The notes: a model not told the origin generated them from the sequence alone. Shown: positions 19,717-30,145, counted from the first letter of the stretch. The stretch: DNA of 64,000 bases from Lactobacillus hamsteri DSM 5661 = JCM 6256 (GCF_000615445.1 NZ_BALY01000004.1:1-64000); one strand, 5' to 3'. Program-made: numbers and translations.

Positions 19717-19730
19717 CGAACGTGCTTTCG
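19717..19730. promoter_or_regulatory. LexA/DinR-like SOS box upstream of uvrB
   Basis: CGAACGTGCTTTCG differs from CGAAC-N4-GTTCG at one base. It sits 12 bases upstream of a TATAAT at 19700-19705 (minus strand) and about 70 bases before uvrB, where LexA would block the promoter. Confidence 0.6.
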
Positions 19731-19743
19731 CACTTAATATGCA

Positions 19744-21468
19744 TTATTTTAATAAATCTGCTAAAACTGCTTGATAATCTTCTGCAGCCTTTTTAGCAGT
19801 AGCAATATCTTTCTTATTAACGCCAACATATGCCTTAATTACCGGTTCAGTACCTGATGGACGAAGAGCAACCCAAGTTTCATCATCCAAGAAATACTTC
19901 AAAACATTAGATTCTGGGAAGCCTTCAAGTGGCGTTGTCTTACCATTTTCAATAGTTTCTTTCTTCAAGAAATCTTGAATTTTAAGAACCTTGGCATTAC
20001 CAATTTCAGTAAGATGTTCATCACGAAGTTTGCTCATAAGAGCTGCCATCTTCTTTTGGCCACCAATACCTGGCATTTCAATTGCTTTAGTTATTTCGTA
20101 AGCTGTGCCGTATTTCTTCCAAATTTCTTTCAAACCGTCAAAGACAGTCATATTCTTAGAAGCGTAATAGCTTGCCACTTCAGCAAACATTAATGCACCT
20201 TGCATGGCATCCTTATCACGTGCAAATGGTTTGAATAAGTAACCGTAACTTTCTTCAAAGCCCATTAAGAATTTGCCATCATTTTCCTTCTTCATGCGGT
20301 CAACTTCTTCACCGATATATTTAAATCCGGTTAAAACATGCTTAGTCTTAATACCGTAGCTTTCAGCAATCTTAAATGGTAATGCACTTGAAACAACAGA
20401 AGTTACAATTTCATAATCGCTAGACAATTTGCCACTTTCTTTAAGGTGTTCAAGCAAATAGTTAGCCATTAAAGTAGCAATTTGATTACCAGTTAAAACT
20501 TGGAAATCGCCATCTTCTTTTCTAACTGCAGCACCCATTCTATCAGCATCAGGGTCAGTAGCAATAATTACATTAGCATTAACCTTGTTAGCCAATTCAA
20601 AACCAGGCTTAAAGACATCACGATATTCAGGATTTGGCTTGATAGTTGTTGGAAATTCGGGATCAATAATTGATTGACTTGGAACAGGAATCACATTATC
20701 AAATCCACCTTGTCTAAAGGCACGGTCATAAAGCATTTTTCCTGTACCATGAAGTGGAGTATAGATAATCTTTAACTTGTCTGCATTTGCTTTGACCATT
20801 TCAGTATCAATGTTGACATTCTTTAATTCGTTTAAATAAGCTTCATCAACATCTTCACCAATTAATTGCAATGTACCATTAGCACGTAATTCAGTTACTG
20901 GAGCTGCCTTAACAGAAAAAATATCAGTTACCTTTTGAGCATACGCAAATAAACGGTCTGCATTTTCTGGAGCCATTTGAGCACCATCTTCACCATATGC
21001 CTTATAACCATTATATTGTTTAGCATTATGTGAAGCAGTAATGTTAATTCCTGCAAAAGTGTGTAAATAACGAACTGCAAATGAAAGTTCAGGAGTTGGG
21101 CGCAAATCATCAAATAAGTAAACGTGAATTCCATGTGCACCTAAAATACGTGCTGCATGTTCAGCAAATTCTCTTGAGTGATAACGTGAATCAAATGAAA
21201 TAGCAACGCCACGCTTTTTGGCTTCATCGCCATTTTCATCGATTAAACGTGCCAACCCTTCCGTTACTCGACCAATGGTAAATAAATTAATTCGATTAGT
21301 ACCTGGTTCAAGTCGACCACGCATTCCGGCCGTACCAAAATTAATATCTTGACCAAAAGCATCATCAACCCATTTAGGATCTTGACCTAATTGATCTAAT
21401 TGATCTTTTAAATAATCTGGTAAATTATTAGCTTTTTTCCATTCTGCAAAAGTTTCTTGTGCGTCCAT
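19744..21468 (-). CDS. pgcA: Phosphoglucomutase / phospho-sugar mutase
   Basis: 574 aa. The catalytic phosphoserine loop is GINITASHNAKQYNGYKAYG (about 138-157), the metal loop is ATDPDADRMG near 305, the sugar-specificity loop is GFEESYGYL near 410, and the phosphate-binding ALRPSGTEPVIKAY is near 540. It interconverts glucose-1-phosphate and glucose-6-phosphate, feeding UDP-glucose for cell-wall glycans. The length matches PgcA-type enzymes. GAGGTT precedes the ATG. It is transcribed alone. Confidence 0.94.
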   Translation of the reverse strand: MDAQETFAEWKKANNLPDYLKDQLDQLGQDPKWVDDAFGQDINFGTAGMRGRLEPGTNRINLFTIGRVTEGLARLIDENGDEAKKRGVAISFDSRYHSREFAEHAARILGAHGIHVYLFDDLRPTPELSFAVRYLHTFAGINITASHNAKQYNGYKAYGEDGAQMAPENADRLFAYAQKVTDIFSVKAAPVTELRANGTLQLIGEDVDEAYLNELKNVNIDTEMVKANADKLKIIYTPLHGTGKMLYDRAFRQGGFDNVIPVPSQSIIDPEFPTTIKPNPEYRDVFKPGFELANKVNANVIIATDPDADRMGAAVRKEDGDFQVLTGNQIATLMANYLLEHLKESGKLSSDYEIVTSVVSSALPFKIAESYGIKTKHVLTGFKYIGEEVDRMKKENDGKFLMGFEESYGYLFKPFARDKDAMQGALMFAEVASYYASKNMTVFDGLKEIWKKYGTAYEITKAIEMPGIGGQKKMAALMSKLRDEHLTEIGNAKVLKIQDFLKKETIENGKTTPLEGFPESNVLKYFLDDETWVALRPSGTEPVIKAYVGVNKKDIATAKKAAEDYQAVLADLLK

Positions 21469-21556
21469 GTGAACCTCAATTCTTCATTGAAAATTTTAAC
21501 TTTTGTCCCTCGTTCTCTATTTTACTATTTTAGACTAGATAAATTAACTCTAAAAT

Positions 21557-21586
21557 AAAAATGCTTACAAAAATGTAAGCATTTTT
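21557..21586 (-). terminator. Terminator of trxB
   Basis: AAAAATGCTTACA pairs with TGTAAGCATTTTT across a four-A loop, immediately after the trxB stop codon. Confidence 0.88.
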
Positions 21587-21587
21587 A

Positions 21588-22514
21588 TTAATCTTTTAAA
21601 CTTTGAATATAATTATAAGCCTGTTGACCAGCAATGCTTCCGTCACCAACCGCATTAGCAATTTGACGCAAATCTTTAGAACGAACATCACCTAAAGCTA
21701 AAATGCCGGGAACCTTAGTTTCCATATTTTCATTAGTTGGAATCCAACCCTGTTCATCTAAAATTCCTAAGTCTTTAAATGGCGCGGTTTGAGGAATTAC
21801 GCCAACATAAATGAAGACGCCCCGAACTGATAAGTGCTTTTCTTCACCAGTTTCTTTATCACGATAAGTAATCCCAGTAATCTTATTACCATCTCCGTCA
21901 ATTGATTCAGTTTGTGCATTCCACACAAATTTCATCTTGTCATTATCAAAAGCACGTTTTTGCAAGTTAGGGTGAGCACGCAATTGGTCACGACGATGAA
22001 CAACTGTCACAGATTTTGCCATTTGTGATAGATAAATTCCTTCCTCAATTGCGGAATCACCACCACCAATTACGGCTACATCTTCGTCTTTAAAGAAGGC
22101 GGCATCGCAAACTGCACAATAAGAAACACCTTTTCCAGAATATTCTTCTTCGCCAGGAACCCCTAATTTTTTATGGTCAGCCCCTGTTGCAATAATGACA
22201 ACTGGAGCACTATATTCAGCTGTATCTGTTGTCACAATCTTATTTTGACCTTCTACTTTAACAGACTGAACATCGCCATATTCAAAATCTGGATTAAATT
22301 TCATCGCAGATTGATACATTTTTTCGCCTAATTCTGGACCTTTAATGTCCGGAAAGCCTGGATAATTGTCAATCGCGTCAGTATTATTCATTTGACCACC
22401 ATATGGTCCGCGATCCAAAATCAAAACATTTAAGTTTGCTCTAGAAGCATAAATTGCAGCTGTCAATCCACCTGGTCCTGCTCCAATAATGATTACATCA
22501 TATTCTTTTGCCAT
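21588..22514 (-). CDS. trxB: Thioredoxin-disulfide reductase
   Basis: 308 aa. The FAD Rossmann motif GAGPGGLTAAIYASRANL is at about 12-29, the redox-active disulfide is YCAVCDAAFF near 137, the NADPH motif is VIGGGDSAIEEG near 155, and GVFIYVGVIPQT follows. It uses NADPH to reduce thioredoxin, which matters in a catalase-free organism and connects functionally to Spx in this window. GAGGTG lies before the ATG. It is downstream of gpsA on the same strand but separated by a hairpin. Confidence 0.96.
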   Translation of the reverse strand: MAKEYDVIIIGAGPGGLTAAIYASRANLNVLILDRGPYGGQMNNTDAIDNYPGFPDIKGPELGEKMYQSAMKFNPDFEYGDVQSVKVEGQNKIVTTDTAEYSAPVVIIATGADHKKLGVPGEEEYSGKGVSYCAVCDAAFFKDEDVAVIGGGDSAIEEGIYLSQMAKSVTVVHRRDQLRAHPNLQKRAFDNDKMKFVWNAQTESIDGDGNKITGITYRDKETGEEKHLSVRGVFIYVGVIPQTAPFKDLGILDEQGWIPTNENMETKVPGILALGDVRSKDLRQIANAVGDGSIAGQQAYNYIQSLKD

Positions 22515-22595
22515 ATTAGCACCTCGATCTTACTTTTTATAAGCTAATTCTAATCTACTTTAAATTACGTTACAACAAATTTGATTATAAAAATT

Positions 22596-22630
22596 AAAAA
22601 GTGCTTAAGAGCAAAGTCTTAAACACTTTT
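22596..22630 (-). terminator. Terminator after gpsA
   Basis: AAAAGTG followed by TTAAGA pairs imperfectly (one mismatch) with TCTTAA and CACTTTT around GCAAAG, ending in a T-run on the minus strand. Confidence 0.7.
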
Positions 22631-22643
22631 AAATATTTCAATA

Positions 22644-23662
22644 TTAAAGACGAATTTCTGACTTAGGACTTCTGCCCATCATCTTCTTAATTTCTTCATC
22701 AACATCAGCATTTTCATAAAGAACATGGTAAATAGCTTCACTAATTGGCATATCAATATTCTTTTCTTCAGCTAATTCATGAACAGCCTTAACAGTAGTT
22801 GCACCTTCAACTACTTGACCCATGTTATTCAAAACATAATCCAAGCTCTTGCCTTCACCAATTTGCTTACCTGCACGCCAGTTGCGTGAATTTGATGATG
22901 TACAAGTTACGATCAAGTCACCAATACCTGACAAGCCGCTGAAAGTCATTGCTTAGCGCCAAAGTAGTTAACACCTAAACGAGCGATTTCAGCAAGTCCT
23001 CTAGTCATAAGAGCAGCCTTTGCATCATCACCATACTTCTTACCAACTAAAATTCCGGCAGCAATTGCAATAACATTCTTAACAGCGCCACCAACTTCAA
23101 CACCAATTAAATCATCGTTAGTGTAGAAACGAACATAATCATTTGAAAACTTTTCTTGTACAAACTTTGCATTTTCTTCATTAGTAGAAGCACAAGCAAT
23201 AGCAGTTAAATCTTTTTGAGCAACATTTTCTGCATGGCTTGGACCTGAAATTGCCACAATCTTATCAGTATCGTTTGGATAAATCTCTTCAGTTAAAATT
23301 TCTGAAATAAGTTTCTTAGTTCCAGGTTCAATACCCTTAGTAGCAGTAACAAGAAGTGGCTTGTTACCTGTTTTGTCCAAAACTTTGCGTACATTTTTGG
23401 CAACAATTCTTACCGCCTTGGTTGGTAAAACAAATAAAACAATTTCTGCACCATCCAAAGCTTCTTCAAGATCACCGGTTGCTTTAGTATTAGGATTTAA
23501 TTTCCAATCCTTCATGTAATGACTATTAGTATGAGTAGCATTGATTTCTTCATTTACGCTATCAATATTTCCGTAAAGAATTACATCATTTCCATTATCT
23601 GCTAACATTGAGCCCAATACTGAACCCCAAGAACCATTACCTAAAACTGCAATTTTTGTCAT
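22644..23662 (-). pseudogene. gpsA: Glycerol-3-phosphate dehydrogenase GpsA, split by a frameshift
   Basis: The gene reads as two ORFs. The first (ATG at 23662, stop at 22946, 238 aa) has the Rossmann start IAVLGNGSWGSVLGSMLADNG, GPSHAENVA and the catalytic-lysine segment GGAVKNVIAIAAG. It ends RLGVNYFGAKQ. The second (22949 to 22644, 101 aa) begins MTFSGLSGIGDLIVTC, the normal continuation. One missing C would restore AKPMTFSG. Stop and start overlap as ATGA. The intact enzyme makes sn-glycerol-3-phosphate for phospholipids and is normally needed. Translational coupling might supply both halves; otherwise this is a null allele or a read error. It sits in the conserved hprK-lgt-gpsA-trxB order. 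Confidence 0.85.
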
Positions 23663-23691
23663 TTTTTCTCTCAATCTTTCTAACTGAATTT

Positions 23692-24531
23692 TTAATCTCT
23701 AGTATACGGATATTTTAACCCACTACCATCAAGATACCATTTAGGTTTAATTTTAACACGCCGATAGATAAATAAAATTAAAGTTACAATAAATAAAACA
23801 CAACTTAAAGCTTGTGATACACGAATTGTACCCCAAATATACAAACTATCTGTTCTTAAACCTTCTACAAAGAATCGAACTACAGCGTACCACATTAAGT
23901 AGCACATGAAAACTTCGCCTTGCTTAAATAAATGTTTTTTGTGGCGTAAACTCAAAATTAAAATCAACCCAATTAAATTCAAAAATGATTCATACAAAAA
24001 AGTTGGTTGATAGTAAACGCCATTTATTTTCATTTGTTGAATAATAAATTCCGGCAAATGCAAGCTTTCTAAAAAATGTAAACTTGTTGGGCCACCATGA
24101 GCTTCCTGATTCATAAAATTACCCCAGCGTCCTAAAACTTGTGCGGCCATTACGCCGGGAGTAATGATATCAAGCATCAAAAATGGCGGTAAGAAACGTT
24201 TATAACAAAATACTAGTAAAACTATAAGGCCAGCAATTAATCCCCCATAGATAGCGATTCCGCCGTTCCAAATCGCAATTATTTGATCAGGATGTTTAGA
24301 ATAATATCCCCATTCAAAAATTACATAATAGATTCTAGCACCAACATAACCAAGTGGCACTGCCCATAATAATAAATCGACAAAATCATCGGGAATAATT
24401 TGTCTTTTCTTACCTTCTGTTATTGCCATCCAAGTCGCTAATACAATGGCAACAGCCATAATTATGCCATACCATTTAACGCTAAGTGAGCCTAGTTGAA
24501 AAGCAACTGGATTTAAGGCCAAACTAAGCAT
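23692..24531 (-). CDS. lgt: Prolipoprotein diacylglyceryl transferase
   Basis: 279 aa, seven membrane helices. The Lgt signature GRWGNFMNQEAHGG at about residues 138-151 contains the essential arginine, and an earlier WNGGIAIYGGL is also conserved. It transfers diacylglycerol from phosphatidylglycerol to the lipobox cysteine of prolipoproteins. The ATG follows the hprK stop with no gap (TAGATG), so both are one operon, continuing into gpsA. Confidence 0.95.
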   Translation of the reverse strand: MLSLALNPVAFQLGSLSVKWYGIIMAVAIVLATWMAITEGKKRQIIPDDFVDLLLWAVPLGYVGARIYYVIFEWGYYSKHPDQIIAIWNGGIAIYGGLIAGLIVLLVFCYKRFLPPFLMLDIITPGVMAAQVLGRWGNFMNQEAHGGPTSLHFLESLHLPEFIIQQMKINGVYYQPTFLYESFLNLIGLILILSLRHKKHLFKQGEVFMCYLMWYAVVRFFVEGLRTDSLYIWGTIRVSQALSCVLFIVTLILFIYRRVKIKPKWYLDGSGLKYPYTRD

Positions 24532-25497
24532 CTATTTATTTCCTTTTTCCTTTTCTGTATCTTTTTTAGAATTATCAGAAATCAAATTAGCTAAATTATC
24601 ATCAAAAGTTTGGGTAGCATCATAGCCCATCTTCTTAGCTCTAAAGTTCATGGCAGCTACTTCAATAATAATTTCAATATTTCTACCTACTTTAACCGGA
24701 ATTGTAACTTGTGGAATTGGTACATTACAAATTTCACGAGTATCTTCGTTAAAGCCTAATCGATCATAATTGGCTTTATTATCCCAGTTAGCTAAGTTGA
24801 TAACCAATTGAATTTGGGTACGGTCCTTTACAGCACCTGCACCGAACAAATTCATGACATCAATAATTCCAATGCCACGAATCTCCATTAAATGCTTCAA
24901 AATCTTTGGAGCTTCACCCATGACGGTTTCATGATCTTTTTGATAAACATCAACACGATCATCAGCAATTAAACGGTGCCCACGTTGAACTAAACCCAAA
25001 GCTGTTTCTGATTTACCAACACCAGAAACACCTGTTAAAAGCACACCCATTCCTTTAATTTCAACTAATACACCGTGAATACTGGTTCTAACGGCTAAAC
25101 GTTGACGCAAATAGTCCGTTAAAATACTTGATAAATATGTAGTAGAATCGGCTGACTGCAAAATTGGGATTTTTGCTTCATCCGCTGCCTCTTTCAGTTC
25201 TTCAGGAACAGGAAGAGAACGTGAAATCAAAAAACATGGTGTATCTGGTGTACACATTTTCGTAAAAACACGCTTGCGAATATCATGATCCAAACGCGCA
25301 GCATAAGAAATTTCTGTTCTTCCTAATAATTGGATTCTTTGCTTAGGATAAAAATCAAAATATCCTGTTAATTCCAATCCTGGACGGTAAATATCTGATA
25401 CGCTAATATTTTTTTCTGCAACATATTGATTGCCTTGATAAACGTGAACAACACTAATGTCACGAATTAATTTTGTTAATTTAACTGATTCTACCAT
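24532..25497 (-). CDS. hprK: HPr kinase/phosphorylase
   Basis: 321 aa. Walker [20 protein letters not shown] at about 155-173 is followed by [10 protein letters not shown] with the catalytic aspartate, and the HPrK signature [16 protein letters not shown]. It phosphorylates Ser46 of HPr (ptsH at 61523 has it) using ATP when fructose-1,6-bisphosphate is high, and reverses this with phosphate. P-Ser-HPr is the CcpA co-repressor. AGAGG precedes the ATG. It heads hprK-lgt-gpsA behind a small membrane gene. Confidence 0.96.
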   Translation of the reverse strand: MVESVKLTKLIRDISVVHVYQGNQYVAEKNISVSDIYRPGLELTGYFDFYPKQRIQLLGRTEISYAARLDHDIRKRVFTKMCTPDTPCFLISRSLPVPEELKEAADEAKIPILQSADSTTYLSSILTDYLRQRLAVRTSIHGVLVEIKGMGVLLTGVSGVGKSETALGLVQRGHRLIADDRVDVYQKDHETVMGEAPKILKHLMEIRGIGIIDVMNLFGAGAVKDRTQIQLVINLANWDNKANYDRLGFNEDTREICNVPIPQVTIPVKVGRNIEIIIEVAAMNFRAKKMGYDATQTFDDNLANLISDNSKKDTEKEKGNK

Positions 25498-25508
25498 TTT
25501 TTATGCCT

Positions 25509-25796
25509 CTATTTTTTATCGTCAATATCTTTGACTTGAACATTACGAGCCTTTTTGCGAGGTTCGCTTTGATTTGAATTATTAAAACCAGAAAACCAGT
25601 CTTTATTGTAATCGCTTTCCTTATCTAAAATATTAGCGTTATTTTTCTTACCCGTAAACCGATAAATTAACCAAATAATTACTACTGCAATAAGTGCTAC
25701 CGGAAGCAGGGCAATAAAAACATGGAAAAATACAAACAGCAAAGCAAGAATTACAACTGCAGCAAGTACTAAAATTAATATTCCACTAAAACTCAT
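25509..25796 (-). CDS. Small membrane protein of unknown function
   Basis: 95 aa. Two closely spaced hydrophobic segments cover residues about 5-25 and 28-46, followed by a charged cytosolic tail rich in Lys, Asp and Asn that ends KDIDDKK. No family is recognised with certainty. AGGTG lies before the ATG, the gene starts eight bases after prfB and ends 11 bases before hprK, so it is transcribed with both. A PspC-like or holin-like label would be a guess. Confidence 0.75.
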   Translation of the reverse strand: MSFSGILILVLAAVVILALLFVFFHVFIALLPVALIAVVIIWLIYRFTGKKNNANILDKESDYNKDWFSGFNNSNQSEPRKKARNVQVKDIDDKK

Positions 25797-25804
25797 TTTT
25801 TCAC

Positions 25805-26921
25805 CTATTCTGGATTTTCCTGACTAAGACGCCATTGTAGGTATGCATAAATAAATGGTTGTAAATCACCATCCATTACGCCTTTAGTATCGGCAGTTTC
25901 ATGACCAGTACGTAAATCCTTAACCAAATTATAAGGATGGAAAACATACGAACGAATTTGTGAACCCCAGCCAATTTCTTTCTGCTCACCTTTTAAAGCT
26001 TGCTTTTGTTTTCGCTTTTTCTCTTCTTCCAGATGGAAAAGTTTGGCCCGCAATTCATTCATTGCTGTCTCACGGTTTTGGATTTGTGACCGTTGAGCTT
26101 GTGAAGTTGTAACAATTCCTGTTGGCAAGTGAGTAATTCGAACAGCACTAGAAGTTTTGTTAATATGCTGTCCACCAGCACCACTTGAACGATAGACATC
26201 AATTCGCAAATCTTTTGGATCGATATCAATTTGAATACTATCATCAACTTCAGGAATTACTTCTACGGATGCAAAAGAGGTATGACGACGTTTAGCCGAA
26301 TCAAAAGGTGAAATTCTAACTAAACGATGCACTCCATTTTCAGATTTTAGCATCCCATAAGCATTCTTTCCTACAATACGAATACTTACACTTTTTACGC
26401 CTGCTTCTTCACCTGCTTCATAATCATTTATTTCAAATTTAAAGCCGCTGTTTTCACAATAACGTTGATACATCCGCAAGAGCATATCTGCCCAATCCAT
26501 AGCTTCCGTACCGCCGGCACCAGGGTGAATTTCCATTAATGCATTATGATTGTCATATTTACCCGATAAAAGCAAATCTAATTCATATTCATGAAATTCA
26601 TCCTGCAATTTACTCAAATCTTCTTCAACTTCCTGATGCAAATCCGGATCAGGTTCCTCACGAAGCAAGTCCAATGCAGTAATTTCATCTTCATATCCTT
26701 GTTTTAAGGACAAAAATGAATCACGTTTTTCTTTTAATAAATTTGTTTCATCAATTAACTTTCTCGCATTATCCTGATCATTCCAAAAATCAGGTTCAGC
26801 CATTTTTTGTTCATTAATACCGATGCTTTCATCAATTGCATCTAAGTCAAAGAGACCCCCTAAAGTGATCTAAACGTTTTTTAAGTTCGTCTAGCACACT
26901 TTGAATTTCACTAAATTCCAT
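25805..26921 (-). CDS. prfB: Peptide chain release factor 2, with programmed +1 frameshift
   Basis: The ATG is at 26921. After 24 codons the frame meets TGA at 26849-26847, and reading resumes one base later as GAC TTA GAT. The repaired protein is 371 aa, normal for RF2. The GGQ peptidyl-release motif is in YRSSGAGGQHINKTSSAVR and the SPF stop-recognition motif is in RISPFDSAKRRHTSF. RF2 reads UGA and UAA; low RF2 raises frameshifting and so its own synthesis. Starting at the internal MAEPDFW would miss the N-terminal part of domain 1. It lies downstream of secA. Confidence 0.96.
26847..26861 (-). promoter_or_regulatory. Programmed frameshift site of prfB
   Basis: On the minus strand it reads AGG GGG TCT CTT TGA C: an internal Shine-Dalgarno-like AGGGGG three bases before CTT, then the in-frame UGA. 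This is the canonical RF2 recoding site, so the short first frame is not a mutation. Confidence 0.95.
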
Positions 26922-26941
26922 TTTTTCACCTTAATTTTCAA

Positions 26942-26970
26942 CAAAAAAGGAGAAAGCTTATACTTCCTCC
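26942..26970 (-). terminator. Possible weak terminator after secA
   Basis: GGAGAAAG near 26949 pairs with CTTCCTCC near 26961 with one mismatch, and on the minus strand six T residues follow. Weak, so read-through from secA into prfB is likely. Confidence 0.4.
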
Positions 26971-26980
26971 CCTTCTTTTA

Positions 26981-29380
26981 TTAACGACTTAAGTTTTGTC
27001 TGATTTCTGCCTTCATGAATAAACGAGTAACGTCAAATTCAATATTAGAAACCATTTCTTCAAACATTCTGTAACCTGAATCTTGATATTCAACCAATGG
27101 ATTCAATTGACCATAACCACGAAGTCCAATTGATTGACGAAGTTGATCCATTGCATCAATATGATCTGTCCAACGATCATCAACAACACGTAAGATAACA
27201 ACTTTTTCAAATTCAAGCATTTGTGAAGGATCGCCTAAAGCTTTTTCTTTATCTTCAAAGTTCTTTTCAACGATGTCGTAAAGTTTCTTCTTTAAATCAT
27301 CAACACTAATTGTCTTAAAATCAATTGAGTCTGCAACATCTTCAGAAGTTAAACTTGAAACGATAAAGTCACGCAACGAATCAAGGCGCCAGTCCTCACG
27401 CTCACCTTGAGTAAACATTGCAATTTGATGGTCAATTGTACGGTGAATCATTGGAATTAAAATATTCTTTAATGAATTATCAGCTTCAATGACCTGCATT
27501 CTTTCACCGTAAATAATTTCACGTTGAATTCTCATAACATCATCGTATTGCAAAGTTTGCTTACGAGTATCGTAGTTGTTACCTTCAACACGCTTTTGAG
27601 CCGATTCAACTTGTCGAGTAATCAAGCGACTTTCAATAACTTTATCATCATCGTTATCTGACAAGCGATCTAAGAAGTTCTTTACACGATCACCACCGAA
27701 ACGCTTCATCAAATCATCTTCAAGTGATAAGTAGAAACGTGTATAACCTGGATCACCCTGACGACCTGAACGGCCACGAAGCTGGTTATCAATACGACGA
27801 GATTCATGTCTTTCAGTACCGATTACGGCTAAACCACCAAGTTCCTTGACGCCTGGCCCAAGTTTGATATCAGTACCACGACCAGCCATGTTAGTCGCAA
27901 TAGTTACGGCACCACGTTGACCTGCATTCATAATAATTTGTGCTTCTTTGGCGTGGTTCTTAGCATTCAAAACTGCGTGTGGGATACCTTCTTGATCAAG
28001 AAGATTACTCAAACGTTCTGAACTTTCGATAGCAACAGTACCAACTAAAACAGGTTGTCCCTTAGCGTGGCGCTTCTTAATTTCTTCAACAACTGCATGG
28101 AATTTTGAATCCAAAGTTGGATACAAAATATCTGGCATATCTTTTCTGGCAATTGGACGGTTTGTAGGAATTGTGATTACTTGCATGTTGTAAATTTCAC
28201 GAAATTCTTCTTCTTCCGTCTTACCAGTACCCGTCATACCTGATAACTTCTTATACATTCTAAAGAAGTTCTGGTAAGTAATTGTGGCTTGAGTCTTAGA
28301 TTCTTCTTGAATCTTTACGCCTTCCTTAGCTTCAATGGCTTGGTGAAGACCATCTGAATAGCGACGTCCTTCCATTACACGACCAGTAAATGAATCAACA
28401 ATCATTACTTCGCCGTTTTGAACAACGTAATCAATATCCTTAAGCATAATGTAATTAGCGCGCAAAGCTTGATCAATGTGGTGAACCAACTTTTGGTTTT
28501 CAACATCATACAAGTTCTTAAGGCCAAAATGTTGACAAGCCTTTTCAATACCAGTTCTAGTTAAAGAAATAGTTTTAGTTGGCCAGTCAATCTTGTAATC
28601 ACCATAATCTTTATCATCGTCAGCATCATCATCGCTTTTATCTTCTGATAAAGTTTTAACAAAACGATCGGCACGAATATAATCACTATTGGCTTGTTCA
28701 GCTTGGCCTGAAATAATCAAAGGAGTTCTAGCTTCATCGATTAAGATTGAGTCTACTTCGTCAATAATAGCGTAATTAAGTGGACGTTGAACCATTTGTT
28801 CCTTGTAAACAACCATGTTGTCACGCAAGTAATCAAAACCAAGTTCTGAGTTAGTTGAATAAGTAACATCACAATTGTAGGCTTCACGCTTTTCATCTGG
28901 TGACATTGAATTTAAATTCAAACCAACCGTAAGGCCAAGCCATTTATAAAGTTGTCCCATTTCGCTTTCATCACGACTGGACAAGTATTCGTTAACAGTA
29001 ACAACGTGAACGCCTTTACCTTCAAGAGCATTCAAATAAACTGGCATGGTAGCAGTCAAAGTTTTACCTTCACCAGTCATCATTTCGGAAATGTTACCAA
29101 AGTGTAAAGCAATACCACCGAGAATTTGTACGTGGAATGGGTATAAACCTAAAACACGCTTAGCACCTTCTCTTGAAACGGCAAAAGCTTCTGGTAAAAT
29201 ATCGTCCAAAGTTTCACCATTTTTCAAACGGTTGCGAAATTCTGGAGTCTTTGCCTTCAATTCATCATCTGAAAGTTTGCTCATTTCATCAGCATAACTT
29301 TCAACTTTATTTGCTAATTTTTCAAATCGTTTAAGTTCTCGTTTATCTTCGTTATAAAGTTTCTTTAAAATATTTACCAT
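26981..29380 (-). CDS. secA: Preprotein translocase ATPase SecA
   Basis: 799 aa. Walker A is [16 protein letters not shown] near 103 and the DEAD-like box is [15 protein letters not shown] near 208. The second motor domain has GTVAIESSE and [13 protein letters not shown], and [13 protein letters not shown] is the arginine-finger region. It drives post-translational export through SecYEG, so it serves the three signal-peptide GW proteins here. It ends at [10 protein letters not shown] without the Cys-rich zinc tail of many SecA proteins, as is usual for lactobacilli. It follows hpf on the same strand, the conserved Firmicutes order hpf-secA-prfB. Confidence 0.97.
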   Translation of the reverse strand: MVNILKKLYNEDKRELKRFEKLANKVESYADEMSKLSDDELKAKTPEFRNRLKNGETLDDILPEAFAVSREGAKRVLGLYPFHVQILGGIALHFGNISEMMTGEGKTLTATMPVYLNALEGKGVHVVTVNEYLSSRDESEMGQLYKWLGLTVGLNLNSMSPDEKREAYNCDVTYSTNSELGFDYLRDNMVVYKEQMVQRPLNYAIIDEVDSILIDEARTPLIISGQAEQANSDYIRADRFVKTLSEDKSDDDADDDKDYGDYKIDWPTKTISLTRTGIEKACQHFGLKNLYDVENQKLVHHIDQALRANYIMLKDIDYVVQNGEVMIVDSFTGRVMEGRRYSDGLHQAIEAKEGVKIQEESKTQATITYQNFFRMYKKLSGMTGTGKTEEEEFREIYNMQVITIPTNRPIARKDMPDILYPTLDSKFHAVVEEIKKRHAKGQPVLVGTVAIESSERLSNLLDQEGIPHAVLNAKNHAKEAQIIMNAGQRGAVTIATNMAGRGTDIKLGPGVKELGGLAVIGTERHESRRIDNQLRGRSGRQGDPGYTRFYLSLEDDLMKRFGGDRVKNFLDRLSDNDDDKVIESRLITRQVESAQKRVEGNNYDTRKQTLQYDDVMRIQREIIYGERMQVIEADNSLKNILIPMIHRTIDHQIAMFTQGEREDWRLDSLRDFIVSSLTSEDVADSIDFKTISVDDLKKKLYDIVEKNFEDKEKALGDPSQMLEFEKVVILRVVDDRWTDHIDAMDQLRQSIGLRGYGQLNPLVEYQDSGYRMFEEMVSNIEFDVTRLFMKAEIRQNLSR

Positions 29381-29462
29381 TAAATCGGTCCCTTATATGT
29401 TGAAAGTCTAAAAATACAGACTAATTTTACCATGAATATCTGCAAAATAAAAATTTTCACAA

Positions 29463-29497
29463 CGAAAGCCCCGTGCTTTTTATCGCGCGAGGCTTTC
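29463..29497 (-). terminator. Hairpin between hpf and secA
   Basis: GAAAGCC at about 29463-29469 pairs with GGCTTTC at 29491-29497, with an interrupted GC-rich inner stem. The T-run after it on the minus strand is delayed, so termination is probably partial. Confidence 0.5.
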
Positions 29498-29521
29498 AAA
29501 AATTATTTATGTTTATATTTT

Positions 29522-30067
29522 TTATTCGTCAGTTTCAATTAAACCGTATCTGCCATCGTTTCTACGGTAAACGATGCTAGTACCATTAGTTTCTGCATCT
29601 TGGAATACAAAGAAGTCATGTTCAAGCATATCCATTTGTAAAATAGCTTCTTCTGGATCCATTGGCTTCAAGTTTACGCGCTTGTTACGAACAATGTCGA
29701 ATTCGCTAGACTTCTTTTCTTCTTCTACAGGTTCTTCAACAAAGAAGTCATTTAAGCCCTTTTCACGACTCTTTCTGTTTACACGAGTCTTGTACTTTCT
29801 GATTTGACGTTCAAGTTTTTCAGAAACGAAATCAATACTGCGGTACATATCATCCGTGGTTTCTTCTGCTCTTAAAACTAAGTATGGTAAAGGAATAGTA
29901 ACTTCTACTTTAGCAGAGTGATCACGATATACTTTTAAGTTTACGTGAGCAATTACATCTTGGTTTAATTCAAAGTACTTTTCAAGTTTCTTTAAACGCT
30001 TTTCAACGTAGTCTCTTAAAGCATCAGTTACTTCAATATTTTCTCCACGAACATTGTATTTTAACAT
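29522..30067 (-). CDS. hpf: Ribosome hibernation promoting factor, long form
   Basis: 181 aa from the ATG at 30067, after AAAGGAGAA; the longer start has no support. The N-terminal domain (about 1-105, MLKYNVRGENIEVTDALRDY) is the S30AE fold that fills the decoding centre. A charged linker follows, then the C-terminal dimerisation domain (about 120-180, RVNLKPMDPEEAILQMDMLEHDFFVF). This long form makes 100S ribosome dimers in stationary phase. Confidence 0.96.
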   Translation of the reverse strand: MLKYNVRGENIEVTDALRDYVEKRLKKLEKYFELNQDVIAHVNLKVYRDHSAKVEVTIPLPYLVLRAEETTDDMYRSIDFVSEKLERQIRKYKTRVNRKSREKGLNDFFVEEPVEEEKKSSEFDIVRNKRVNLKPMDPEEAILQMDMLEHDFFVFQDAETNGTSIVYRRNDGRYGLIETDE

Positions 30068-30145
30068 ATAAGGTTCTCCTTTCACCGCTATGCGGTTTTC
30101 TTTATATTTATATTATACCAGAAAATGTAAGCGTTTAACATATTT

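Noticed and set aside
25805-26803. prfB as a truncated gene starting at the internal ATG (MAEPDF)
   Set aside because: The upstream frame, AGGGGG and CTT-TGA-C form the standard RF2 recoding site, giving a full-length protein.
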